A stretch of 64,000 nucleotides of DNA, from positions 22,376,729 through 22,440,728 of the forward strand of contig CM034309.1 in assembly GCA_019925795.1 (NCBI GenBank). The letters are read 5' to 3'. Source of the stretch: Dendrobium chrysotoxum. Taxonomy: Eukaryota > Streptophyta > Magnoliopsida > Asparagales > Orchidaceae. Under the pieces are notes generated by a model. It had not been told where the DNA came from. It saw nothing but the letters and a program-made list of their open reading frames with translations, and did not search any database. Below are positions 45,899 through 57,310 of the stretch, piece after piece (within the stretch, counting starts at the first letter, position 1; every line of letters starts with the position of its first letter). Both the position numbers and the translations under genes were made by a program.

Positions 45899-46560
45899 TT
45901 AATATTTCCTAAGCAGCATATGCAGACGTGTTTGGAGTTGTGTTTGAGTTGGACAGCATTTCAAATAAAACTTGAACTCATATTGAAGGTCTTGCCAGTC
46001 CTCAGCATTGAAGAACTGTCTAGGCTTACCATCAGGTAATAGCTCATTCATCCGATCTTTATAGAAATTCAAAATGAATGATCAAACACCGAAGACCAAT
46101 GATGATATAAAATGACATGCTCAATGTCAAAGTAGCTGCAGTCAATATCTGACGGTGAATGACCGCCATCTCTGTGGTGTTTCATCTCATGGTACCGCAT
46201 CTATAAAAAATGAGTACTGACAAGGTGACCATTCTCTTCTCAAAATCTCATTTGAAGATATTTCCAACCGGCGGCATTTAAAAAATTTCTCGTTTTATAA
46301 AGTTTGACTCTCATTACCTCAGCATGCATACTCCAGCGGACATCATCCTCATCTTTTGACCTTTCATGAACGCAACACCTGAAAATCTCATTCGCATTCG
46401 ACATTTGCTCCAACAAAGGGTCACCGACCCGTGCTTTACAAGCATGCATTTTTCGGCTTGCATTATCGAACATTTCTTTGTTGGGGATGACTCGAAACCT
46501 TTTCATACATGGCCAAAATATTTTAAATGACTCAAGTAAAATCTCCACAAATATACTTCA
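45899..46560 (-). pseudogene. Unrecognised inward-reading gene of the palindrome, right copy
   Basis: An open frame of 102 codons (46548-46240) starts MEILLESFKIFWPCMKRFRV and contains ANEIFRCCVHERSKDEDD, HAEVMRVKLYKTRNFLNAAG and WKYLQMRF. Similarity between the two arms continues beyond its stop, in other frames (GGHSPSDIDCSYFDIEHVIL, then LHMLLRKY and a stop at 45899), so the original product was longer. I do not recognise the family. A diverged version of the CC-H...ED...W...EVM...GW block is in the loop. It is convergent with the PMD gene in the same arm. Confidence 0.5.
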
Positions 46561-47384
46561 TATGTCTATACACCTTTTAAATAGCAAAGAGTAAACATAT
46601 CTGACCATCACTTGCAGCAAAAAATTATAATAGGACATGATTATACTATATATCTTGACAAACAATCTAATGGGATAGGCTATTGCAAGCTACATGACAT
46701 GTTAATATATAATGAACGAAATGTTATAAGGATCCTATGTTATGAATGATTTTTGGACAGAGGAATCCAATGTCCACACCAAGTACATAATAATTGCTTT
46801 TTATAGAGCTGTCATATTAGGTATGGACTATTAACTATTACGAATCAAATACTTACATATTTATTGTCATCATTTATTCATTATTGTTCAATGAATATAT
46901 TATTTTGATATAAATGTAATACAGTATAATGTTCATAATGCATAATTTAAATCATATTTTAATAATTTATTTAAATATATAACAAATTATATACATGATT
47001 AGTACAAATTATTTACAAATGAATTTACAATTATTTTATTTTAACTAAATTTAAAAATAAAACTAAATTTATAAATAATATACTATTTAAATTTTGTCAA
47101 AATAAATTATTACTCATAGTAAACTAAAATAATTATTATTAATTTTAATCTTAATTTAAAAATTTATTAATAACTAATTCACTTAAATTATTCTTATTAA
47201 TAATAAAGTGGTAAATAAAAAATTTTATACTCACTAATTATTTTTTTTAATATAAAAATAATATTATTTTTATATATAAGACAAAATAACATTAAAAAAA
47301 TATGTGAGATAAAATTTTAAATCTAATTTAAATATCGTTAAATAATGATTTACAAGCAAACAAATAAAAAAAATTCACTTAATA

Positions 47385-47597
47385 GAAACTGGAGAATTAA
47401 AATCCAGTTTCTAATGAAACCGGAGAATTAAAATCCGTTTTTTATTGAAACCGGAGAATGAAGTTCCGGTTTTTATTGAAACTGGATAATTAAGTTTCGG
47501 TTTCAATAGGAACTGGATAATGAAGTTCTAGTTTCTATTGAAACCGGATAATTAAGTTACGATTTCAATTGAACAAAATAATTAAGTTTCGATTTTT
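47385..47597. repeat. Subterminal palindrome array, right (seven units)
   Basis: Seven units of the same kind (GAAACCGGAGAATGAAGTTC then CGGTTT; GAAACTGGATAATTAAGTTT then CGGTTTC), the last one worn. The position mirrors the left array, with three more units. Confidence 0.85.
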
Positions 47598-47712
47598 GAA
47601 TACGGCCTTCTGTTCTCCGTGTTGGCCCATTCCTAAATTTATTTATTCATCCACTTCTTATACTTATTTTTATTGAAAATCTGCTCTTTTTTATAATTTG
47701 ACCTTTACAATA

Positions 47713-48486
47713 CTTTCACCAAACAGTGTCATGGTGTAAGTGAGAAAAGCACTTTACAAGTAACCATGAGAGGAATAAGAACAATGAATTTTGCATGAAG
47801 GAGACGTTCCTTATGCTAAAGGTAGGGAGTACTTTCACCTTGTCAAGCTTGCTTTTTTTTCATTAGATTTAATTCTGTTTTGTAATAATTTTGTTATGAA
47901 TATATTTTAATTTTGTTTCAATTTTTTTAAGCAAATAAATGCCATGGATATGAAACAAAGTTACGTCTACAAATCACACTCAGCAAATAAAAAGCTAAAA
48001 AATGATTCTACAACATTAAGAGTCAGAATCCATTGGAAGATGCCTGGTAGAAGCACTAGGGTGAAGAGATTCCTGTAAAAAGATTTATTGAGTCAAGGAC
48101 TTAGATCTACCTATCATCACTAATCTTCAATGGCAAAATACTAAAAGAGAAAATAATCAACACAATTATCAAATAAGCTGATCCTGTTTCAATTATAAAA
48201 GAAATCTCCATCAGAATCAAAATTATCACATTGTAAAAATCATGAGTCAATGACCTTGTTAACCAAGGCATTTTGACAATCTTCTCCCTATTAGTATCTT
48301 TCTGAAAAGAAAATATCCCTTTGGGGTCCTAGATATAAAAGATCCACTTTTATTATATTTTCTGCTAACAAATATATGTCATCATGCTAATCCTTTCCAC
48401 CCATACTCAATGAGAGACACATGTATCAGATGATTCAAGAAATTGATTCGATGCATGCTTTGAAATATGAGGAAGAAAAACAATAT

Positions 48487-48517
<31 letters not shown>

Positions 48518-48755
48518 CATCCTTTTATAAGGAAATGTTTCATTCTCTACACAATTAATTTTAAATATTACTATCTTTAAATATGAAATAAAATTATTTA
48601 TATTGATATACAATAGAAGTAATTAATGATTTAATTTCATCACTTCTAAGAAGATTTGACCATAGATCAAAAATTGATGAAGAAATTGATGGGTTTTAAT
48701 GCCACTCATTAAAAGTAGTACTTTTCTTTTTTAATTAAATCAAATGCATTGCAAT
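47713..48755. other. AT-rich stretch without identified gene
   Basis: Contains a short (TA)n(CA)n run at about 48488-48518; otherwise nothing recognised. Confidence 0.35.
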
Positions 48756-48776
48756 TGATCTAGATGTCCTTTGCAT

Positions 48777-49571
48777 AACAACATCAAGCATTTATCCCAC
48801 TATGTGGGGTCCGCTACATGAATCCTTTTTCTCCATTGTGCCCTGTTAAAAGTTAAATTCTCCTTTAAATCTAATAAAGAAAGGCCGTTTCTAATATTTT
48901 CTAACCAAGTCTTTTTAGGTCTACCTCTACCCTTCTTAACATAAATCAAATCTAACACATTTACTTTCCTAACCGGGTAATACCCTCTAAGGTTGACCTC
49001 CATAATTCAAGTTTACCTTCAACTCCCTCTCTAGTCTTATCAACAAGAAGAATATCATCAGCAAAAAGCATACATCAGGGTACAATCTCTTGCAAATGTC
49101 TAGTGAGAACATCCATGACTAAGGCAAAAGGATATGGGCAAGGCTGGTCCTTGATGAAATCCAACTGAAAAAGAAAATACTTGGTCAATACACCTTGTGA
49201 CTGGACACAAGTAACAGCTCCTGCATATATATCCTTAATGACTTGAATATAAGCATTATTAACCTCTTTCTTTTCTAGAACTCTCAATAGCACTTCTCTT
49301 GGAACTTTATCATATGCTTTCTCTAAATTAATAAATATCATATGTAGATCCTCCTTATTCTCTCTATACTTCTCTATCAAACCTCTCAATAAATGTATAG
49401 CTTCCATAGTAGACCTACCCGGCATGAATCCAAATTGATTTTGAGAAACGTTAGTATCACACCGCAACCTATGCTCCATAACTCTCCCCCATAGTCTTAA
49501 AGTATGGCACATTAACTTAATTCCTCTATAATTCGCATAATCTTGTGCATCACCTTTATTCTTAAAAATAG
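48777..49571 (-). mobile_element. RTE LINE copy with perfect 21-bp target duplication
   Basis: The 21-bp sequence starting TGATCTAGATGTCC and ending TTTGCAT occurs exactly at 48756-48776 and 49572-49592, a typical LINE target duplication. The element reads minus, is 5'-truncated (begins in the FKNKGDA region of RT), and ends with GATGTTGTT at 48777. RT blocks include NQFGFMPGRSTMEAIHLLRG, EDLHMIFINLEKAYDKVPRE and VMDVLTRHLQE, with the catalytic FADD intact at 49065-49054. A deletion joins LRGYY to PVRKVNVLDL near 48980, removing the thumb-side region. The C-terminus, with KKGRGRPKKTWLENIR and RKRIHVADPT, is well preserved. Confidence 0.9.
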
Positions 49572-49774
49572 TGATCTAGATGTCCTTTGCATGAAAAATA
49601 TATATATATTTGATTCTGGTAGTCCTACACCATATATTAATGAATAATTTATCTCAGTATTTAGACCCTCATAGGGTATTACTCTTACATGCTTGATGTA
49701 TGATCAAATTACCTTCAATTTTTATAAAGATCATAACGGTCTTAATTTGCCAACTAAATATTGCAAGACAAACT

Positions 49775-52400
49775 ACAACAACAACATCAAGCATTCATCC
49801 CACTACGTGGGGTTGACTAGCTGAATCATTTTTCTCCATTGTGTCCTATGACATTTAAATCTAATTGAAAAAGTCATTCTAATACTTTCTAACATAAATC
49901 TTTTTAGGTCTACCTTTACATTTTTTAACATAGACCAAATTTAATACATCAGAAGGCTGACATTTGATGCGACCAAACCATCTAAGGTGAATTTCTCTAA
50001 TCTTATCTACCGCTAGAGCTACTCCAACATTATCACGTATATACTCGTTTCACATTCTGTCTCTAAGTATAAAGCCACTCATCCACCTAAGTATCCTTAT
50101 CTCTATAACACTTAATTTTATATTTCTCTTTTAATGGACAACATTCTGCACCATAAAGCATTGTAGGTCTCACTGCAATCTTATAGAATTTTCTCTTAAG
50201 TTTGAGAGGTACTTTTCTATCACACAACAAACCCGATGCAGTCCTTCACTTTGACCATCTAACTTGAATTCTACTAATAATATCCACATATATTTCACCG
50301 TTGCTTTGGACAATAAATCCGAGATATCTAAAACGTGTACTCTTTTTAATGATTTGATCACCCAAAATAACAATCTCGCACCACTAAATCTATTACTACT
50401 AAAATTACGCTCCATGTATTCAATTTTAGATCTACTCAAACGAAAACATTTATACTCTAAGGTTGACCTCTATAATTCAAGTTTATCTTCAACTCTCTAA
50501 TCTTATCAACAAGAAGAATACCATCAGCAAAAAGGATACATCAGAGTACATCCTCTTGCAAATGTCTAGTAAAAACATCCATGACTAAAGAAAAAAGATA
50601 TGGGCTTAAAGCTCCTTAATATAATCCAATTGAAATAGGAAAATACTCGGTCAAACCACCTTATGTTTGAACACAAGTAATAGCTACTGCATATCCTTAA
50701 TGACTTGAATATAAGCATTATTAACCCCTTGCTTTTTTAAAACTCTCCATTGCACTTCTCTTGAAACTTTATCATAATCTTTCTCTAAATTAATAAATAT
50801 CATATGTAGATCCTCCTTATTCTCTCTATACTTCTCCATCAAACCTCTCAATAAATGTATAGCTTCCATAGTAGACCTACCCGGTATGAATCAAAATTGA
50901 TTTTGAAAAACATTAGTATCATATCGTAACCTATGCTCAATAACTCTCTCCCATAGTTTTAAAGTATGACGCATTAACTTAATTCCTCTATAATTTGTAT
51001 TCTCATGTCCATCACCTTTATTCTTAAAAATAGGAATCAATACACTCCTCCACTCATCTGGCATCTTTTTAGTCATCAAACTAATATTAAAAAGTTTCGT
51101 AAGCCAATAAATTCCTTTATCTCCTAAACATTTCAACAACTCTATTAGAATATTATTAGGTTCAACAGCTTTCACACTTCATTTTCTTTAAAGCCTCTTT
51201 AATTTCAATTTAACTAATACACAGATAAAAATAAAAATATTTATTTTTATTTAGGGTGCTAAAGTCACTAAAGCCAATCGTCTTCTCATAATCTTTATTG
51301 AAAAACTTATCAAAACATCTCATCCACATTTTCTAAGTGTTTACATTTAAATCAATTTTTATAACAAAGCTTTTTCTTTTTTTGCACATTTTGATTCCAC
51401 CATTAACTATTTTTATTATCAAAAGTTTTTACTTTTGATACTCCAAGCTCATCCTTCACAATATTTTTGATATCATTAGTTACTTTTTTCCACATAAAAT
51501 TAGCTTCATTATGTATGGTCAGAATCTTAAAATCTTGAATTTTACTCTTAAAAATATTATTGATAATATTCTTTAAATGCCCCATCTAATCATAGGATGA
51601 TATTTTACTTTATTTTTCACATTTGCCCCTTCATCTTAATGTCCAAAACTAATAAGCGTATTAGTTACATAAACTTTCACTCGGAATAACATTATAATAT
51701 TTACAATCTAAACGATTTATTTTCCCTATAAGAAAATAATCAATCTGAGTTTTACTATATTCATTCTTATAAATGATGAGATGCTCCTCACTTTTCTTAA
51801 ATAAGGTCTTAGCAATTATAAAATTATAAAATAGAGAAAAATCTAATATGGTCCTACCACTTTCATTAGTCGCTTTAAACTCATAACCACTATGAATACT
51901 TTTAAAATCGTCTAGCTCTCTACTAGCATATCCATTTAAATCTCCTCCAATAAAAACTATTTCTTCAAGAGGTATCTTTTGTATTAATTCTTATAAGTCA
52001 TTCCAAAATGTTAATTTTGAACACAAATTCAAACTTATTTGACGAGCATAAGCACTTATAATATTAATAATCTTGGCATCAAATTTATCTTTAAAGCTAT
52101 AATTTTATCTCTAATTCTATTAATTTCTACAATATTATCCTTCAAATTCTTATTTAGAATCACACCTACACTATTTCTCTAATATGACTCCTACTTGAAT
52201 ACCATAATTTAAACCCTAAAATGTCAATCTCCTAAGTTTTCTCTCCAACTCATTTAGTTTCCTGAATGCATAAAATATTTATCTTCATATGAATCATAAT
52301 ATCTATAAATTATATTATTTTTTCTGTAAGAGAATCTATATTCTAAGTTTATATCCTAATTCTAGTTTTATGGACTAGCTTATTTGCCCACAATTAGATT
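49775..52400 (-). mobile_element. Near full-length RTE LINE (APE endonuclease plus RT), decayed
   Basis: Minus strand. NILCIQETKWVG-like start (about 52290; read as NILCIQETK then a stop), DILGFKLWYSS, IVFIGGDLNGYASRELDDF (about 51960-51900), KTQIDYFLIGKI (about 51750) and YNVIPSE make up the AP-endonuclease domain. ILIELLKCLGDKG, DEWRSVLIPIFKNKGDG, KLMRHTLKLWERVIEHRL (51175-50900), MEAIHLLRGLMEKYRENKED and the catalytic box FADG (50531-50520, where family members have FADD) make up RT. YLGSIVQS-type C-terminal blocks and a GTTGTTGTAG tail follow. TTGCAAGA at 49761-49768 and 52401-52408 may be the core of a worn target duplication. RTE elements encode exactly this APE-RT protein. Many stops. 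Confidence 0.85.
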
Positions 52401-52408
52401 TTGCAAGA

Positions 52409-54081
52409 ATAAAAAATTAAATAAAATAAAATTTTATAAAGCGAGCACATTGTCGATGACATTAGAAGATTTGAAAGAGGCAGTATTTTATCTATCTATC
52501 TTTTCAAATGAGGCGATGCACTATCTATTTATTTGATTTAGATGTAAGCAAGCATTTGTATGCATCTTGGTCAAGATGTAAAATGGAATGAAGACCAAGT
52601 CAAAGCATGAAAGAAAGGAGGATCAAAAAAAGAATAATGAACATTATAAATAAAATGATATACTATTATTCATAAAAATATATCATGAAGAGACAAAAAA
52701 TAATTTCTTGACATACTCCCAAAAGTAGCCTAATAGTTGGAAGCCACCAAGTTTCTCCTTTACATTGCATAAATGTATCAATAATTCGTCATTCAATCCA
52801 ACTTGATTTTCAAATGCAAATCACATCTTATTAATTAGCATTAAAATACACAATACTACATAATTTCATGGAGAAAAAAAGAAGGGCCAAAATCTTCATG
52901 ATGCGATTGTGTAATTGATTTATGTATAGCTTAATTAAAGAGATTCTTGATTATGAAGCATCCTAAATTTCATTCCTTGCATTGGCGCATTGATAGAAGG
53001 TAGAGAAAGAGGGCAGGTTGCCCCATCATACTTCCAAACATATAAAATGAGGCCAAGCCTATAAGAAAGCAGAGTTATCCCATATTATTACTTCCATGAC
53101 AGTCAATTTCTTTCATGATTGCTCCACCTCTAATTGAAGAAGATGATGATGATATATGTATATTTTTTATAAGAGAAACACTTTTTTCGTGTAGGAAAAA
53201 TGAAATTGAAGCTTAAACTCTTTAAAAATTAAGTGAGGATCATAATAACAATCAGCTTCTTCCATGATGATGGCAACATAATAATTTTCAAATTAGAAAA
53301 ATTTCCATATATAGATCATGACTATTTTCTTTATATTTATAGATGATGAATATAATGTTGACATTTTTTTTCATATTTTCATCTTGATAATCAATTTCTT
53401 GCATGGTGATGCTTACATTTGCAAGGAATCCCAATATCTCATCATAATGATAAATCAAAATTCAACCGTGAAAGATCATATTTCTATCACAAAAAAAAAT
53501 GAATTTCTATCATGACCTTCTTGTTCACCATGATATTATCATAGTCCACTACTATTCAAAGAACTACATCCTAGGAGTTTAAAATGTAGTAGGTTGACAT
53601 AACAGTACTCGCATGACAGGAAAAAAAAAAAAAGTGGAAAAAACAACATACAACTAAGGAAACAAAACCAAGGAAGCAAAAAAATTGGAAGTAAACTCAA
53701 AGAACAAGGATAACTACCCTTAAAATAAGAAAATCAAGTTATTCATCCTAGGCAATTTTCTAAGGGTTGACACTCACCAAAGAATCCGCACTAGCTAGCC
53801 AATCCTAAACTTCTAGCAAGATCAACGGGAAAGCAAGAAATTCTATGAAAGAACATGAGCTACTCCAAATACATCACAAGAAAGACAAATTTACTCTTGT
53901 TGTACAGTCAAATTCAATTTCTATCATGGTCTTCATGTTTTCCATCACAATCTATCTATCTACCTGGTAACCACTTAAGTAATTGTATTTTTCGTTAGGA
54001 GACAACATGTTCCTTTTTTTCTTTCTTACTCCTTTATGATGCTCAATTAAGGTAAATGTAAATCTCTTTTTCTTTGATATA
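52409..54081. other. AT-rich stretch without identified gene
   Basis: No domain or repeat boundary recognised. The 65-codon frame at 53318-53515 is Ile/Phe-rich and likely chance. Confidence 0.35.
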
Positions 54082-54670
54082 GGGTCTACATTTGGTCAAC
54101 TAGTTTACACATTAGCAAAACTAATTTATTTCAGCTCTAAAATTTAAAAAATCAAATCGACCAAACTATTTTTGTTTTTCAAAAATATGTTTGATTTGTG
54201 TTTTTAACTATTTTTTTTAATTTATTTTTGAAAAGAAATCTAATGGTTTTCAAAGATACTCAAAACAATTTTTAGTATTTTCATTTTTTTTTTAAATAAC
54301 AAACCACTCCAACCACTGCCTACCATGCTGATGTCTTTGCCGACACCCACTCACTAGCCACCGCCGTTGGCTACCACCCTCCAACACTAACAATGGCCCA
54401 ATGCCACCACCCACTGCTGATCGTCGCTACCATCTACCACAACTAATGGCTATTGCCTACCACCCCCATCAACTAGCTCCTGTCACTATCGCCCGCTGCC
54501 ACTATTGCCAGCCACTATCATAGCATGCCTGCCACTTTGCCATATAAATAAACTTATGCGATATTCAATAAAAACAAAAATAACTCATATTTAAGATATT
54601 AAATATTTTTATTTCAAATTAAAACATAAATAAAAATATAAAATATAAAAAAGTGAGCCCAAACAACCCC
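54082..54670. mobile_element. Possible PIF/Harbinger-like element, second copy
   Basis: The right end CCCAAACAACCCC followed by TTA is inverted to a left GGGTCTACATTTGG preceded by ATA. Interior layout (AT-rich flanks around a CCACC/TGCCACC-rich centre, then ACATAAATAAAAATAAAAA) mirrors 20886-21568. The left end is uncertain and the duplication imperfect. Confidence 0.35.
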
Positions 54671-55317
54671 TTAGTTATTCAATTATTATTTTTAGGAGTA
54701 ACAGTATTATATCCTCATAGGTTTATTGACTTCGCCCCATTTAATCAATTTGTAAATTAAGTCAAGCAGTTGTTCACTTACATATTTAGTAGTAATTACA
54801 AGGAGAGAAGTCAACTCATTTTTAAATTATTATTTTAAGGAATTATTACATTTTACTCTTTATAAAGAAGTGTTTTGATTTCTCATGGGTCATTTTGAGA
54901 GTAAAATATAATTGTGATACTTATGTCAAAACGTGATGAGAACAAAATGCGTATTTATAAATAACATGAGAGTTATGTGATCATATCGATAAAACTAAAG
55001 AAAGTAAAATAAAAGCACCCCTTATTTTTACTACATTGATCAACTTGAATTTTACTTCCCAATTATATGTGAAATATGAGGTGATTTGATAGATTTTTCA
55101 AGCAAATTATCAAGACATCAATTATCATTGTATTTAGTTCAATGATATTTTCTAGCAATTTAGTTAAATACTTAAATTTTTTTAGACTTCATTAGTTTGG
55201 CTCCTAATCCAAGCCACAACAACCTTTAAAAATCAACACATACTTAGAGACGATTCTCATGCCTTAAAACCAAAAAAAGTGATGAATTCGAATTCAAATG
55301 GCGGAAAAACAAAATTA
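54671..55317. other. AT-rich stretch without identified gene
   Basis: Nothing recognised up to the PBS-like sequence at 55318. Confidence 0.3.
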
Positions 55318-55332
55318 AATTCTGTTAACAAC

Positions 55333-55990
55333 TAATGTTAGGAGGTGGGAATGATCTTTGGAAGGTGAATGATAGTTGTTGGCTTGTAGTATTGTGGTCA
55401 CTTAGAAGCGGCTAGAATTATAATTTAATGTTGGTTAATCATTGTGGCCGAGAGGTAGAGGGTTGTAGGGATTATTTTGGCAAGTTGTGAAGGGAGAGTG
55501 AGTCAGAAAGGGATTTAGAGCTAAAAACAATAGAAGAGTGGTTTCATTAGTGTGATGAGAATGAAAAGCGAGAAGTATAACGACACTATGTTTGAGAGTC
55601 AATACAAGATACATAATGAAACTCTACCAAGCCAAAGAACTTCAAAGGAGAAAGTCACCAACTTCGATTGCATGCAAAGCTACTCTTTTCAATATTTCAT
55701 TCAATATCAATTTCAAGGTTACATGATACTTGTTTATATAAATATAAAAGAGCAAACCATAGAACTAAACCTAACACTAGTAATATATATAGGACAACCA
55801 AGCCATACATGGAAGTATTAGAAACACTCCTGACTGCAATCCCTTTTTTTTTCCATAGTTGGGCCAGCCATGCTAATTTAGGAAGGAAATTGGAACCTTG
55901 GTTAAGTACATGTTGAATGCTATACAAGGATGAACTGACCATGCTAGCTTTAAAAAGGAAAACTAGTCAAATGAATAGCAAGACAAAATA
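55333..55990 (-). repeat. LTR with adjoining PBS remnant, copy 1
   Basis: Read on the minus strand it has a TATA-type stretch (TTTATATTTATATAAAC, 55749-55733), then AAATTGATATTGAATGAAAT, and it ends CCTAACATTA followed by TGTTAACAGAATT (55331-55319), a worn form of the plant PBS TGGTATCAGAGC. Hence a minus-oriented copia-like 5' LTR. It shares long blocks with 59043-59610. The outer end is not fixed. Confidence 0.55.
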
Positions 55991-56499
55991 ATTTCAAGTT
56001 CCTATGAATTTAACTCACTATTTTATAGTTTTGCAAGGCTTATTTGAAAGCGGAACAGGCCCAAATAATAGTACTCCGAAGTACATGTACAAGTGATAGA
56101 TCATTAACCTACATAAACTTAAATTCTCTCACATATGGCTCTATTAAGTCGCTCCCTCCATGTGGCATCTACTGACATCACCAGCAGGGACCCTTGCTTA
56201 GCTCCCTTCATTGCATGAGGCATGTCACTCAATATGCATGGGGGCTCCCTACTTAGCTAATTGATACTGCATCTCCTAAGTATCCTTTTCGCTAGGCTGC
56301 CTCGGCCCCACCTGATCAGCATTGAGTTCCTCTTTTAGCAGTTGATGCTTCCTGACTTTAATGTCATGGGGCTACATCATGGATGGCGTGTAATATTTTC
56401 TTGATTGCCAAATGTTTCTCACCTCTTCGAGCATCACTGACATCTCCTACATCAAAATAAATGTTGATTGGATATATTTTTCCATCGTCACTTTTGGGT
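55991..56499. other. Unclassified stretch
   Basis: Mixed-composition DNA (GGGGGCTCCCTACTTAGC, GCCTCGGCCCCACCTGATC) with no recognisable domain. Confidence 0.3.
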
Positions 56500-57310
56500 G
56501 GATCCTTTAGATGATCAAGATCTTTGCATTTGCTCCTAAATCAAACTTGTTATCCCTTAGCACACCAGCTACCCCTAATGATCAATCATTTCCATCGCCA
56601 CCATTTGCTATAGTAAACCCTATTTTCTCTAAGACTCTCCTCCTTTTAAAATATCAAGTTTTGTTTCTACTGCCTCTTGCACATCTCAATCCTTCACTAA
56701 AGTTGTTGAGGTTGAAGCCTTTTAGTTTTCTAGAGCCCTCATCCAACCATTTCTCCTTATTCTTTCAACAATACTCCATTATGATTCAACATAAGCAACC
56801 CTCTACTTTCAAAATAAGCCTACAATTATTTTCACTGAAGATGAGATATCAAAGCTCGCTGGTCCACTCTCAATTTCTATTGTGAATAAATTTTCTTTGG
56901 GCTACCCCATTCTAGAGATCATTCATAAATTAATGTTAGACAACTCAAGCTCAATGAAGATCATCATATCATTATAAGAATTTCATTAAAAGCTGATTAC
57001 ACCATACTCTCTTCGTAATGATAGTACCATGTTAGAGAAGATACTCGATGCAAATGCTAAAATGTACTCCGCATTTTCATTCTTCTAAGGAACCATCTCA
57101 TCTTTACTCATATTATTTCAACCAATCCACCTTATACTCTCTTGATTCTATTTTTGGAAAAGCTTTACATGAGAATGCTGCAACGAATAGTCTCTCACAT
57201 TTGTCTATAGCTACAATTCTATTTGAATTGGATGTTTCTATCCCTCTTGAAAATGAAGGATTGATTGGTTCTTCTTCTAGTAGTTAATGGTAGAAGGTTG
57301 AATTTAAAAG
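56500..57310 (+). pseudogene. DUF4283-type ORF relic (LINE ORF1-like)
   Basis: A Ser/Pro-rich start (about 56511-56640) leads, across frameshifts, to TEDEISKLAGPL and VNKFSLGYP (about 56835-56910). It then reaches FNQSTLYSLDSIFGKALHEN, LSHLSIATILFELDVSIPLE and an SSSW/VEF block (57117-57305). The order matches the plant DUF4283 protein class (KFS-GYP ... LFSI---GKPL--D-AT ... RPS-ARVCVE-D ... W), which precedes zinc knuckles in L1-type LINE ORF1 proteins and related orphan genes. The zinc knuckle itself is missing and there are several stops. No RT follows, so it is a fragment. Confidence 0.55.

Larger units (their letters stand above)
37892..47703. mobile_element. Giant palindromic Mutator-like element carrying plant mobile domain genes
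   Basis: A 9812-bp unit flanked by the exact 9-bp duplication TTTACAATA (37883-37891 and 47704-47712). The ends are inverted (GACAAATTTATGAAAAGG on the left; reverse complement GGTCAAATTATAAAAAAG on the right). From the ends inward the two halves are reverse complements of each other for more than 4 kb: termini, palindrome arrays, an unrecognised inward-reading gene, and a plant-mobile-domain gene reading outward. Only the centre (42101-43244) is unique. A 9-bp duplication fits Mutator-like elements, and PMD genes are known to travel in plant TEs including Mutator-like ones. No MULE transposase is visible, so the class is inferred from ends and duplication only. Confidence 0.7.
43245..47703 (-). 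repeat. Right arm of the inverted repeat
   Basis: Inverted partner of 37892-42100. Similarity by eye is high (roughly nine in ten bases in coding parts), with scattered indels and different stop codons, so the arms have diverged independently for some time and are not being homogenised completely. Confidence 0.8.

Noticed and set aside
56511..56885. 124-codon frame starting MIKIFAFAPKS as a host gene
   Set aside because: The DUF4283-like similarity continues in other frames across stops, so it is a TE-type relic rather than an intact gene.
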